From contig CANQVF010000017.1 of NCBI GenBank assembly GCA_947627185.1, forward strand, positions 1 to 40,064: a DNA stretch of 40,064 bases, in the 5' to 3' direction. The stretch is from an uncultured Clostridia bacterium (GTDB taxonomy: Bacteria > Bacillota > Clostridia > TANB77 > CAG-508). Shown here in pieces: positions 7,727 through 16,182 of the stretch; positions within the stretch are counted from its first letter, which is position 1; each line of letters begins with the position of its first letter. Position numbers and translations under genes: made by a program. The notes beneath the pieces were generated by a model that saw nothing but the letters and a program-made list of their open reading frames with translations, was not told the DNA's origin and did no database searches.

Positions 7727-9439
7727 TTGAGTTCGGGAAAAAGAAGTATTGATTCAGAAGAAAATACTAATTTAAAATTAAATTTAAAAAAAGTTTTTTT
7801 AGTTTTGTTAATAATTATTCTAATAGTTATTATAATATTCTTTATATTTAATACTCCAAAGAAGAAAGAAGAAAAACCTAATAAAGTGAATACTGATGTT
7901 GCTATGCCAGAAGTTCAAGAAGTACAGAAAAAAACAATAGATCAGATATTAGCAGAATTTGGTGGAGAAGTAACTGAGCAACCAAGAAATGATACCTATT
8001 TTGTAAATAAAGATGGTAATGATTATACAGTATATTTAGATGGTGAAATTGTACAAGGAAAAATAATGCCTTGGTCTGGAAATGCTAGTCAACCACAAAT
8101 AGATGAAGCTGGTAATGCTAATGTATATAATGCTGAAGAATTAAAATGGATAGCAGATCAAGTTATAAGTGGACAGAAAAATTTTGGTGATGTAACTATC
8201 ACTCTAAGAAATAATATAGATTTAGGTGCAAGACAAAAAGAGGATGGCTCTTGGGAAGGAACACCTTGGGTTTCAATAGTTGGATTTTTAGAAGAAACTT
8301 CAAAAGAAGAAAATACACAAGAAAATCAAACAGAAGTAGATGATTCTGTTGCAATTCAAGAAGCTAATTTAAAAAGATTTGCAGGTGTATTTAATGGAAA
8401 TGGTTTTTCAATAAGAGGAATGAACATAGCATCTGATAAAGATTATCAAGGATTGTTTGGATTTTCTAGTGGAACAATTACAAATTTAAAATTAAAATAT
8501 AGTAATGTTCAAGGAAACAATGTTATTGGGGCAATTGTAGGATTGAATGCCGGTACAATATCAAATTGTTCTATTGAACATGTAACTGTTCAAGGTAAAG
8601 AAAAAATAGGTGGACTTGTAGGTGTTGCTATGAGTGAATCTAAAATAGAATTTTGTTCAGTTGTTGGTGATAATTGTTTTGTAAATGCAGATAAATATGC
8701 TGGAGGACTTATTGGATACACAAATAATAATGCAAATATAAATAATTGTACAAATTTAGTAAATGTAAATGCTTCAGAATATGTAGGTGGAATTACAGGA
8801 ATAAGTTTTTATGGAACAAAATTTCAAAATGTTATAAATAGTGCTAAAAATATTATTGGTAAAAAATATGTTGGTGGATTAATTGGTTATTCACAAGCAG
8901 AAATAAGTTATTCAAATAATCATACTCTAGAAGACAAAAATGGAATTGTAAAAGGAGAAGAATATGTAGGAGGACTTGTAGGAGTAAATTATCAAATGGG
9001 AAATATAACTGAATGCTTTAATTCTTCACCAGTAGTTGTAGAAAAAACTAATGGTGGAGGAATTGCAGGAATGAATAATTCTAATATTTCTAGTTCATAT
9101 AATATTGGAGATATTAATTCAAATAATGCAACTAAAATAGGAGGAATTTGTGGTCAAAATAGTTCAGAAAGCTTTATATATTCTTCATATAATATAGGAA
9201 AAATAACATCAGAAGAAGCGGGAGGAATTATTAGTTCTAATTTTGGTGAAATATCAAATGCATTCTATTTGGAAAATTGTATAAATAATAAAACAGATTC
9301 TGAATATTCAAAAACAGAAGATGAAATGAAAAATTCAATTATTTCTAATTTAGGAGAAGCATTTGTAAAAGATGAAGAAAATATAAATTCTGGATATCCA
9401 ATTTTTACTTGGCAAAATAATAAAGAAACACAACAATAA
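7727..9439 (+). CDS. Membrane-anchored GLUG-repeat surface protein
   Basis: 570 residues from a TTG start placed by AAGGGAGG at 7711-7718. A cytoplasmic N-terminal stretch of about 22 residues precedes one membrane segment (23-41). A linker and a domain containing 'DGNDYTVYLDGE' and 'YNAEELKWIADQVISG' follow, then, from about residue 220 to 530, tandem glycine-rich units of the GLUG type: 'GLFGFSSGTITNL', 'IGGLVGVAMSESKI', 'YAGGLIGYTNNNANI', 'YVGGITGISFYGTKF', 'YVGGLIGYSQAEI', 'YVGGLVGVNYQMGNI'. GLUG repeats form parallel beta-helices in IgA-protease-like and adhesin proteins. An adhesin or envelope role is inferred; no catalytic residues are evident. It is divergent from the U32 gene and is followed by the rimP promoter. 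Confidence 0.75.
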   Translation: MSSGKRSIDSEENTNLKLNLKKVFLVLLIIILIVIIIFFIFNTPKKKEEKPNKVNTDVAMPEVQEVQKKTIDQILAEFGGEVTEQPRNDTYFVNKDGNDYTVYLDGEIVQGKIMPWSGNASQPQIDEAGNANVYNAEELKWIADQVISGQKNFGDVTITLRNNIDLGARQKEDGSWEGTPWVSIVGFLEETSKEENTQENQTEVDDSVAIQEANLKRFAGVFNGNGFSIRGMNIASDKDYQGLFGFSSGTITNLKLKYSNVQGNNVIGAIVGLNAGTISNCSIEHVTVQGKEKIGGLVGVAMSESKIEFCSVVGDNCFVNADKYAGGLIGYTNNNANINNCTNLVNVNASEYVGGITGISFYGTKFQNVINSAKNIIGKKYVGGLIGYSQAEISYSNNHTLEDKNGIVKGEEYVGGLVGVNYQMGNITECFNSSPVVVEKTNGGGIAGMNNSNISSSYNIGDINSNNATKIGGICGQNSSESFIYSSYNIGKITSEEAGGIISSNFGEISNAFYLENCINNKTDSEYSKTEDEMKNSIISNLGEAFVKDEENINSGYPIFTWQNNKETQQ

Positions 9440-9471
9440 CTAAAAAATAAATAATAAAAGTAAAAAAATAC

Positions 9472-9500
9472 TTGCAATTGCAGAAATTTAAGTGTATAAT
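9472..9500 (+). promoter_or_regulatory. Promoter of the rimP-nusA-infB operon
   Basis: TTGCAA (9472-9477), 17-bp spacer, TATAAT (9495-9500): a perfect -10 and good -35, giving a start near 9507, just before the leader hairpin. Confidence 0.7.
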
Positions 9501-9524
9501 ATTTATGTCATAATTTTAAACTAG

Positions 9525-9549
9525 AAGAGTGGGAACAAATCCCACTCTT
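9525..9549 (+). promoter_or_regulatory. rimP leader hairpin
   Basis: AAGAGTGGG (9525-9533) and CCCACTCTT (9541-9549) form a 9-bp stem with a 7-nt loop. It is strikingly G+C-rich for this genome. A similar hairpin often precedes rimP (ylxS) in Firmicutes. No long T-run follows, so a regulatory or stabilising leader is more likely than a plain terminator. Confidence 0.65.
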
Positions 9550-9573
9550 TACTAATGTTTAGGAGGTATTAAT

Positions 9574-10032
9574 TTGGCATTTAATATTGAATCAAAAGTT
9601 GAAGAACTTTTAAAACCTATAATAATAAATTTAGGATATGATTTATATGATGTAATATATGAAAAAGAAGGAAAAGATTATTATTTAAGAATATTTATTG
9701 ATAAGCCAGAAGGCATAGATATTAATGACTGTGAAAAAGTTAATAATGAAATTAATGATATTTTAGATGAAGCAGATTATATTAAAGAACAATATTTTTT
9801 AGAAGTGTCTTCACCAGGAATTGAAAGAACTTTAAGAAAAGAAAAACATTTTTTATCACAAATAGGAAATGAAATAAGAATAAAGCTTTTTAAACCTATT
9901 GACAAACAAAAAGAATTAATAGGCATACTTACAGAATATAATAAAGAAGAGATTACAATAAAAGTCGATGAAAAGACTATAAAAATAAATTCTAAAGATA
10001 TAGCTAATGCAAAAACTATATTTAATTGGTAG
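9574..10032 (+). CDS. rimP: Ribosome maturation factor RimP
   Basis: 152 residues from a TTG start behind TAGGAGG (9560-9566). RimP acts in 30S subunit assembly, helping the 16S central pseudoknot and S12 region mature. The N-terminal domain shows 'LGYDLYDVIYEKEGKDYYLR' and 'IFIDKPEGIDINDCEKVNNE', and then the signature 'LEVSSPGIERTLRKEKHF' (residues about 76-93). The C-terminal SH3-like part follows. Length is typical. It is the first gene of the conserved operon with nusA, ylxR, the L7Ae gene, infB and rbfA. The stop (10030-10032) leaves 14 nt before nusA. Confidence 0.95.
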   Translation: MAFNIESKVEELLKPIIINLGYDLYDVIYEKEGKDYYLRIFIDKPEGIDINDCEKVNNEINDILDEADYIKEQYFLEVSSPGIERTLRKEKHFLSQIGNEIRIKLFKPIDKQKELIGILTEYNKEEITIKVDEKTIKINSKDIANAKTIFNW

Positions 10033-10046
10033 GAGGAAATAAAAAA

Positions 10047-11390
10047 ATGAAAAACGTTGATGTAAAAGAATTAATTACAGTTATGGATGAACTAGAAAGA
10101 GAAAGAGGAATAAGTAAAGATTATTTAGTATCAGCTTTAGAAGAAGCTTTAGTCAAAGCATATAAGCAAAATTTTGATGCAGATGAAAATACAGAAAATG
10201 TTAAAGTTACTATAGATAAAGTAACAGGTGAAATGCATGTATATTCAGCAAGAGAAGTTGTAGAAGAACTACCAGTTCCAGAACTTGAAATAAGTTTAGA
10301 AGATGCTAGAAAAATTGATAAAAACTACAAAGTTGGTGATGTAGTTAATATTGAAATTAAACCTAAAGATTTTGGTAGAATAGCTGCTCAAAAAGCTAAG
10401 CAAGTTGTTATTCAAAAAATAAGAGAAGCTGAAAAAGACATGGCTTTTTCAGAATTTAATGATAAAAAAGGTGAAATAGTTTCAGGATTAATACAAAAAG
10501 CAGATGGAAGAATTGTTGTTATGGATTTAGGAAAATTAGAAGGTGTTATGCCTCTAAAAGAACAAATTCCTACAGAAACATATAGAGTTAATGATAAAAT
10601 AAGAGGATATGTTTTAGAAGTTGAAAGAGGATTAAAAGGAACACCTCAAGTTATAGTTTCTAGAAGTCATCCTGATTTTGTTAGAAAATTATTTGAATTT
10701 GAAATACCTGAAATTTATGAAGGTTTGATAGAAATAAGAAGTATATCTAGAGATCCAGGTTCTAGAAGTAAAATAGCTGTATATTCTAGAGATGAAAACA
10801 TAGATCCTGTTGGTTCTTGTGTTGGTCAAAAAGGTGTAAGAATTCAAAACATTATAAATGAATTAAATGGTGAAAAAATTGATGTTATTGAATGGAATGA
10901 AGATCCAGCAATATATATAGCTGCTGCACTTCTTCCTGCACAAGTTATGGCTGTTGATGTTAAAGAAGAAGAAAAATTTGCACAAGTAATTGTTCCAGAT
11001 GACCAATTATCTTTAGCAATTGGTAAATCAGGACAAAATGCAAGATTAGCTGCAAGACTTACAAATTGGAAAATAGATATAAAATCTGAAACACAAATTA
11101 GAGAAATCTTATTAGCTCAATTAGAAGCAGAACAAGAAGAAAAAATAACTGAAGAAACAGAAGAAGCAGAAGTACCAAGTGAAGAAGTATCAGAAAAAGA
11201 AACTAAAAAGAAAGCAAAAAAATCTTCAGAAGAAGAAAAACAAGAAAAGAACACTAAAAAAAGTTCAAAGAAAGAAAAAGAAGAAATAGAAGATAAAAAA
11301 ACTACAAAAAAAGAAAGTAAAAAAGTAGAAGAGGATGAACCAGCTAAAAAGAAAAGAGGAAGACCAAAAAAATCTGAAACAGAAGCTTAA
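10047..11390 (+). CDS. nusA: Transcription termination/antitermination factor NusA with a long K/E tail
   Basis: 447 residues from ATG 10047, chosen because AGGAGG (10032-10037) is correctly spaced; an in-frame TTG at 10026 overlaps rimP and is rejected. NusA binds RNA polymerase and nascent RNA and modulates pausing and termination. Order: N-terminal polymerase-binding domain (residues 1-125), S1 domain (about 135-200, 'GEIVSGLIQKADGRIVVMDL'), KH1 and KH2 (about 230-345, 'GSCVGQKGVRIQNIINELNG' and 'LAIGKSGQNARLAARLTNW'). After residue about 365 comes an unusual tail of 80 or so residues, almost all Lys and Glu, ending in 'KKKRGRPKKSETEA', an AT-hook-like motif. The core is standard for Firmicutes, which lack the AR repeats. 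Confidence 0.96.
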   Translation: MKNVDVKELITVMDELERERGISKDYLVSALEEALVKAYKQNFDADENTENVKVTIDKVTGEMHVYSAREVVEELPVPELEISLEDARKIDKNYKVGDVVNIEIKPKDFGRIAAQKAKQVVIQKIREAEKDMAFSEFNDKKGEIVSGLIQKADGRIVVMDLGKLEGVMPLKEQIPTETYRVNDKIRGYVLEVERGLKGTPQVIVSRSHPDFVRKLFEFEIPEIYEGLIEIRSISRDPGSRSKIAVYSRDENIDPVGSCVGQKGVRIQNIINELNGEKIDVIEWNEDPAIYIAAALLPAQVMAVDVKEEEKFAQVIVPDDQLSLAIGKSGQNARLAARLTNWKIDIKSETQIREILLAQLEAEQEEKITEETEEAEVPSEEVSEKETKKKAKKSSEEEKQEKNTKKSSKKEKEEIEDKKTTKKESKKVEEDEPAKKKRGRPKKSETEA

Positions 11391-11408
11391 AATAGGAAGT
11401 GATTTTAA

Positions 11409-11675
11409 ATGATAAATAAAAAAATGCCATTAAGAACTTGTATGGGATGTAATGAACAAAAAGACAAAAAAGAATTATTAAGAATTGTAAAATCAAAAGA
11501 TGGAATTATTGAACCTGATATAACAGGTAAGAAAAATGGTAGAGGAGCTTATATTTGTAAAAATGAGGATTGCTTAAATAAAATTATAAAATCTCATAGA
11601 TTAGAAAAAATCTTTGAAACAAAAATAAGTTCAGAATTATATGAAAGTATAAGAGGTGTAATTATTGATAAATAA
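11409..11675 (+). CDS. ylxR: YlxR family RNA-binding protein (RnpM)
   Basis: 88 residues. The hallmark of the family is 'PLRTCMGCNEQKDKKELLRI' at residues 7-26, followed by 'GRGAYICKNEDCL' with its Cys residues. YlxR (RnpM) is a small basic RNA-binding protein reported to interact with RNase P RNA in Bacillus subtilis. The gene lies in its conserved place between nusA and the L7Ae-type gene and overlaps the latter by 11 bp. The start follows AGGAAGTGA (11394-11402). Confidence 0.93.
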   Translation: MINKKMPLRTCMGCNEQKDKKELLRIVKSKDGIIEPDITGKKNGRGAYICKNEDCLNKIIKSHRLEKIFETKISSELYESIRGVIIDK

Positions 11676-11973
11676 AGTAAACGGCATGCTAGGTATTAGT
11701 GCAAAAGCTGGAAAGATTTCTTCAGGAACAGATTTAGTTTTAGAAGAAATATCTAAACATAAAATATCACTTGTTATTGTAGCTGAAAATGCTTCTGAGA
11801 AAACAATAAAAAATATTAAATATTATTGTAATAAAGAAAATATTTCTATAATTATTTATGGAACAATTGAAGAAAATAGCAAAGCAATTGGAAAACACAA
11901 TAGAGCGGTAATAGGTGTTAGAGATAAAAATTTGGCTGAAACTATAAAGAAAGTAATTTCTGGGGGTGAATAA
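11665..11973 (+). CDS. ylxQ: L7Ae/L30e-family RNA-binding protein (YlxQ type)
   Basis: 102 residues, TTG start behind AGAGGTG (11652-11658), inside the end of ylxR. The fold is the L7Ae/L30e/Gadd45 kink-turn binder: 'LGISAKAGKISSGTDLVLEE' at residues 9-28, then 'ISLVIVAENASEKTIKNIKY', and 'IGKHNRAVIGVRDKNLAETI' at the C-terminus. YlxQ proteins occupy this position, immediately before infB, across Firmicutes and are thought to bind ribosomal RNA or kink-turns; the physiological target is not settled. Confidence 0.9.
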   Translation: MINKVNGMLGISAKAGKISSGTDLVLEEISKHKISLVIVAENASEKTIKNIKYYCNKENISIIIYGTIEENSKAIGKHNRAVIGVRDKNLAETIKKVISGGE

Positions 11974-11974
11974 T

Positions 11975-14732
11975 TTGGAAAAATTTAAAATTCATGAAAT
12001 AGCGAAGAAATTAGGAATTGAAACAAAAAAGGTTTTAGAAATAGCAAAAGAAGAGCGGAATAGAAGCAAAAAGTCATTTAAGTTCTATTACTAAAGAAGA
12101 AATGGATAAAATTGAAAAAAAGGTTAAAGGAGTTTCAAAAACAAAATCTATGGATAATAAGAAAGAAAAAGATAATGGACCAGTTATAATTAGAAGAGCA
12201 GTTATTATTAATGATGATGAAGAACAAAAAAGAGAAGAAGAAAGAAAAAGAAAAGAGCAAGCTAGAAAGAAAGATGTTGGCTTTATCGAAAATAAAAGAA
12301 ATAAAGATTATAATATAGTTTATAGAGATAAGCCTTCAAAACCTCTTACAGTTAGTGAATTGTTGGGACTTACAAGTAAGAAAAAAGAAACTAAAAAAGA
12401 AGAAGTTAAATCTAGTGAAGTAAATAATGAGAAAGTAGAAAAAAATGATTCTGTAAAAAAAGAATCTAATAATGATAATGCTCTAAATGTGTCAAAAAGT
12501 CAAGAAAACAAATCAAATAAACCAAAAATTGAAAATACAAAGAAAGAAAATTCTTCTTATAATAAGGATAATAAAAGAAATTTTGCTGAAAATGATAAAA
12601 ATGGATTTAATAAAAGAGAGAATAAATCAAATAATTTTAATAGAAAAAATGATGATAGAGGAATTGATAAAAAAATTAAGAATATAATGGATGTTGAAAT
12701 TCCAACTGAAAAAGAGAATGTCAGAGATTATGGTAACAAAGCTAAAGACAAAGCTAAACAAAATAGACAACAAGATGAACAAAAAAATGTTAAAAAGAAT
12801 AATCGTAGAAATAATAATGATTTTGATTCAGATAAATTAAACAATTTAAAAAGACAAGGTCAATTATCTAATATGTTTAAAGAAGGAGATATGTTAGATT
12901 ATTATGACTTAAGTACAGAAAGAGGAAGAAGAGGAAAGAAAAAAGGTTCTAAACAAGAAAATAGAACTAAACAAAAAATATTTAAATTAACAGAAATTAC
13001 AATTCCAGATAGTATTTCTGTTAAAGACTTAGCCACAGAAATGAAAATAACAAGTGGTGATGTTATCAAAAAATTATTAAATTTAGGAATAATGGCAACA
13101 ATAAATAATGAATTAGATTTTGATACAGCATATTTAATAGCTCAAGAATATGGAATTAATGCTATAAAGAAAAATGTAGTAACAGATGAAGACATTTTAA
13201 TTGATGAAACAGAAGATAAAGAAGAAGATTTAAAACCAAGACCACCAGTAATAGTTGTTATGGGACACGTTGACCATGGAAAAACATCACTTCTAGATGC
13301 TATAAGAAGTACAAATGTTATTGAAGGTGAATCTGGTGGTATTACACAACATATCGGTGCATATCAAGTAAAAATAAATGATAGAGATATAACTTTCTTA
13401 GATACACCAGGACATGAAGCTTTTACTAGCATGAGAGCTAGAGGTGCAATGATTACTGATATAGCAATTTTAGTTGTAGCTGCAAATGATGGAGTTATGC
13501 CACAAACAGTTGAAGCAATTAATCATGCAAAAGCTGCCAATATTCCAATAATCGTTGCTGTTAATAAAATGGATTTACCAGATGCGAACTTTGAAAAAGT
13601 TGAGCAGGAATTAATGAAATATGATTTAGTACCAGAAGCTTGGGGAGGAGATACAATATATGTTCCAATTTCTGCAAAGAAAAGAGAAGGTATAGATAAT
13701 TTACTTGAAATGGTATTATTACAAGCAGATGTATTAGAATTAAAAGCTAATCCAACAAAACAAGCTAAAGGTACTGTAATAGAGGCAAGACTTGATAAAA
13801 CTAAAGGACCAGTTGCTACAATGTTAGTTCAAAGAGGAAAATTAGATGTTGGTGATACAATTATTGTTGGTTCTTCAATAGGAAGAATTAGAACAATGCA
13901 AGATTATAAAGGTAAAAAAGTTAAAAATGCAGGACCATCTATGCCTGTTGAAATTACTGGTTTAACTTCTGTACCAGAATCAGGTGATATTTTCTATGAA
14001 GTAAAAGATGAAAGAACAGCAAAACATTTAATTGAGAAAAGAAAATCAGAAAAAAGAGAAAAAGAAATTGCTCATAATACAATTGTTACTCTTGATGAAT
14101 TGTTTAATAAAATAGAAAGTGAAAACTTAAAACAATTAAATTTAATTGTAAAGGCAGATGTTCAAGGTTCAGTAGAAGCATTAAAACAATCTTTAGAAAA
14201 ACTTTCAAATGAAGAAGTGAAAGTAACAGTAATACATTCAAATGTTGGTGGTGTTACAGAATCAGATGTAACATTAGCTAAAGTTTCTAGTGCCATAATA
14301 ATAGCATTTAATGTAAGACCAGAAGTTATGGCCAAAACAATAGCAGATAAAGAAGGAGTAGAAATAAAACAATATTCAGTAATATATGATGCAATAAATG
14401 ATGTTGAAGCTGCTATGAAAGGAATGTTGGATCCTGTTTATAAAGAAGTTGTTATTGGTACAGCAGAAATAAGACAAACATTTAAAGTATCTAATGTAGG
14501 TACTATTGCAGGTTCTTATGTATTAACAGGAAAAGTTGCTAGAAATGCTGGAATTAGAGTAATTCGTGATAATATCGTAATTCATGATGGAAAATTAATA
14601 TCATTAAAAAGATTTAAAGATGATGTTAAAGAAGTTGATAAAGGATATGAATGTGGACTTCAAATTGATGGTTTTAACGATATAAAAGAAGGAGATCAAT
14701 TAGAAGTTTATATAATGGAACAAGTTAAGTAA
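11975..14732 (+). CDS. infB: Translation initiation factor IF-2, needs +1 recoding near the N-terminus
   Basis: GTPase that positions initiator tRNA on the 30S subunit and promotes 50S joining. The start is TTG 11975 behind GGGGGTGA (11962-11969). The first 27 codons give '[19 protein letters not shown]' and then 'VLEIAKEE', an IF2_N domain. The next codon is CGG (12056-12058) and the zero frame ends at TAA 12092. Skipping the C gives '[15 protein letters not shown]', exactly the expected IF2_N continuation, and a total of 918 residues. A long Lys/Asn/Glu-rich linker follows. The G domain has '[14 protein letters not shown]', 'DTPGHEAF' and 'NKMD'; the C-terminal part has beta-barrel domains and the fMet-tRNA-binding C2 domain. 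The gene is in its canonical operon place. An internal start after the shift (ATG 12102) has only a weak ribosome site. Confidence 0.95.
12056..12059 (+). other. +1 recoding site CGGA in infB
   Basis: Zero-frame codon 28 is CGG. The zero frame then stops at 12092-12094. Reading GGA (12057-12059) gives Gly in the conserved 'xGIEAKSH' segment. The preceding codon is GAG and there is no homopolymer at the site. Confidence 0.9.
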
Positions 14733-14773
14733 TTAAGACTTATAGTTTATTAAAATTATGAAAGGAAAAAAAT

Positions 14774-15139
14774 ATGTCTACTACTAAGAATAGAATGAAT
14801 AAAGTAGATGAAGAATTAAGAAAAGAAATTAGTTCAATAATTTCTACAGAGCTTAAAAATCCTCATCTAACAGGCTTAATAAGTGTAACTAAGGTAAAAA
14901 CAACACCAGATCTTAGATTTGCAAAAGTTTATGTTACTATGATAAATGAAAAAAGTAAAAAAGAGAATTTATCAATTTTAAAACAGTCTAGTGGATACAT
15001 TAGAAGTACAATAGCCAAAAAAGTTAATTTAAGGTATACACCAGAGCTTGTGTTTGAATTTGATGAATCTATTGAATATGGCTCTCGAATTGATGAGATA
15101 TTAAAAAATATTACAAAGGATTTTAAAAAAGGAGAATAA
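14774..15139 (+). CDS. rbfA: Ribosome-binding factor A
   Basis: 121 residues, KH-like fold. RbfA binds the 30S subunit and helps the 16S 5' end mature. Typical sequence: 'RMNKVDEELRKEISSIISTE', 'LKNPHLTGLISVTKVKTTPD', 'LRFAKVYVTM' and the C-terminal 'LRYTPELVFEFDESIEYGSR'. Start behind GAAAGGAAA (14760-14768). It follows infB by 41 nt and precedes the DHH phosphoesterase by 3 nt, the usual Firmicute order. Confidence 0.95.
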   Translation: MSTTKNRMNKVDEELRKEISSIISTELKNPHLTGLISVTKVKTTPDLRFAKVYVTMINEKSKKENLSILKQSSGYIRSTIAKKVNLRYTPELVFEFDESIEYGSRIDEILKNITKDFKKGE

Positions 15140-15142
15140 AAA

Positions 15143-16096
15143 ATGACATTAGATGATATATTAGTTGAAATAAAAAAAGCAGAAAACATAGTAATAATGG
15201 CACATGAAGCTCCAGATGGTGATGCCATTGGGAGTTCTCTTGCTATGTGCTTAATGCTTAGAAATATGGAAAAAAATGCTATAGTTTTAATGAAAGATTT
15301 TCCAGAAACTTTTTCATATTTACCAGGAATTGAATTTATTAAAACAGAATCAGAAATTAAAAATTATGATTTAGCTATAGCATTAGATTGTCCAACACAA
15401 AAAAGAATTAATTTAGAATTCATAGAATATTTTGAAAATGCTAAGGTAAAAATTCAAATAGATCATCATAATAAAAATGATATGTTTGCAGATCACAATA
15501 TTGTAAACCATGTTTCACCTGCAACAGCACAAATTTTAGTTTCTAGTTTTGAATATCTTGGTTTAGAAATTACAAAAGAAATAGCAATATGTTTATTAAC
15601 TGGAATTATTACTGATACTAACGGATTTAGAAATAGTAATGTAACAGTAGAATCTTTTGAATTTGCATCATGGTGTTTAGAAAAAGGAATTAATTTATCT
15701 AGTATTTATCATCAATCAATGCTTATGATGTCTAGAACAAAATTTGAAGCTCAAAAACTAGCTATTAATAGATTAGAATTTTTTGAAGATGGAAAAATAG
15801 CTTTTACATATTTGAAAAAATCTGATGATGAAGAATTAGGAATAAAAGCAGGAGAACGTGATGGTATTGTTGAAATTGGAAAGAGTATTGAAGGAGTTGA
15901 AGTATCAATTTTTATTTACGAAAAAGATAATGGTTTTAAAGCTTCACTTCGTTCTAGTGAATATGTAAATGTTTCTGATGTTTGTTCTGTATTTGGTGGC
16001 GGAGGCCATATAAAAGCAGCTGGAGCTACTTTAAACATGAATTTTGAAGAAGCTAAAAAAGCTATTATAGCAGAGGTTACAAAAAATTTAAAATAA
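15143..16096 (+). CDS. nrnA: DHH/DHHA1 phosphoesterase, NrnA-like oligoribonuclease/pAp phosphatase
   Basis: 317 residues. Motifs: 'MAHEAPDGDAIGSSLAM' (residues about 19-35, metal-binding Asp residues), 'ALDCPTQKR', 'QIDHHNKNDMFADHN' (the DHH motif), 'GIITDTNGFR', and the DHHA1 signature 'FGGGGHIKAAGATLN' near residue 285. Members degrade nanoRNA and 3'-phosphoadenosine 5'-phosphate, and some hydrolyse cyclic-di-nucleotide products (pApA, pGpG). It is coupled to rbfA; in many Firmicutes truB and ribF follow, but here the next gene is an MFS transporter. Start ATG behind AAAGGAG (15127-15133). Confidence 0.9.
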   Translation: MTLDDILVEIKKAENIVIMAHEAPDGDAIGSSLAMCLMLRNMEKNAIVLMKDFPETFSYLPGIEFIKTESEIKNYDLAIALDCPTQKRINLEFIEYFENAKVKIQIDHHNKNDMFADHNIVNHVSPATAQILVSSFEYLGLEITKEIAICLLTGIITDTNGFRNSNVTVESFEFASWCLEKGINLSSIYHQSMLMMSRTKFEAQKLAINRLEFFEDGKIAFTYLKKSDDEELGIKAGERDGIVEIGKSIEGVEVSIFIYEKDNGFKASLRSSEYVNVSDVCSVFGGGGHIKAAGATLNMNFEEAKKAIIAEVTKNLK

Positions 16097-16182
16097 ATAT
16101 ATAATGTATATAAATAAAAATATAGAAAGTTTTAAAATTTTATCAAAAAGAGCAAAAGAAGAAAAAGGAGAAAGTATAAAAA

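Noticed and set aside
12102..12104. ATG 12102 as the infB start
   Set aside because: A well-spaced TTG at 11975 with a strong ribosome site encodes a genuine IF2_N domain directly upstream. An internal secondary start remains possible.
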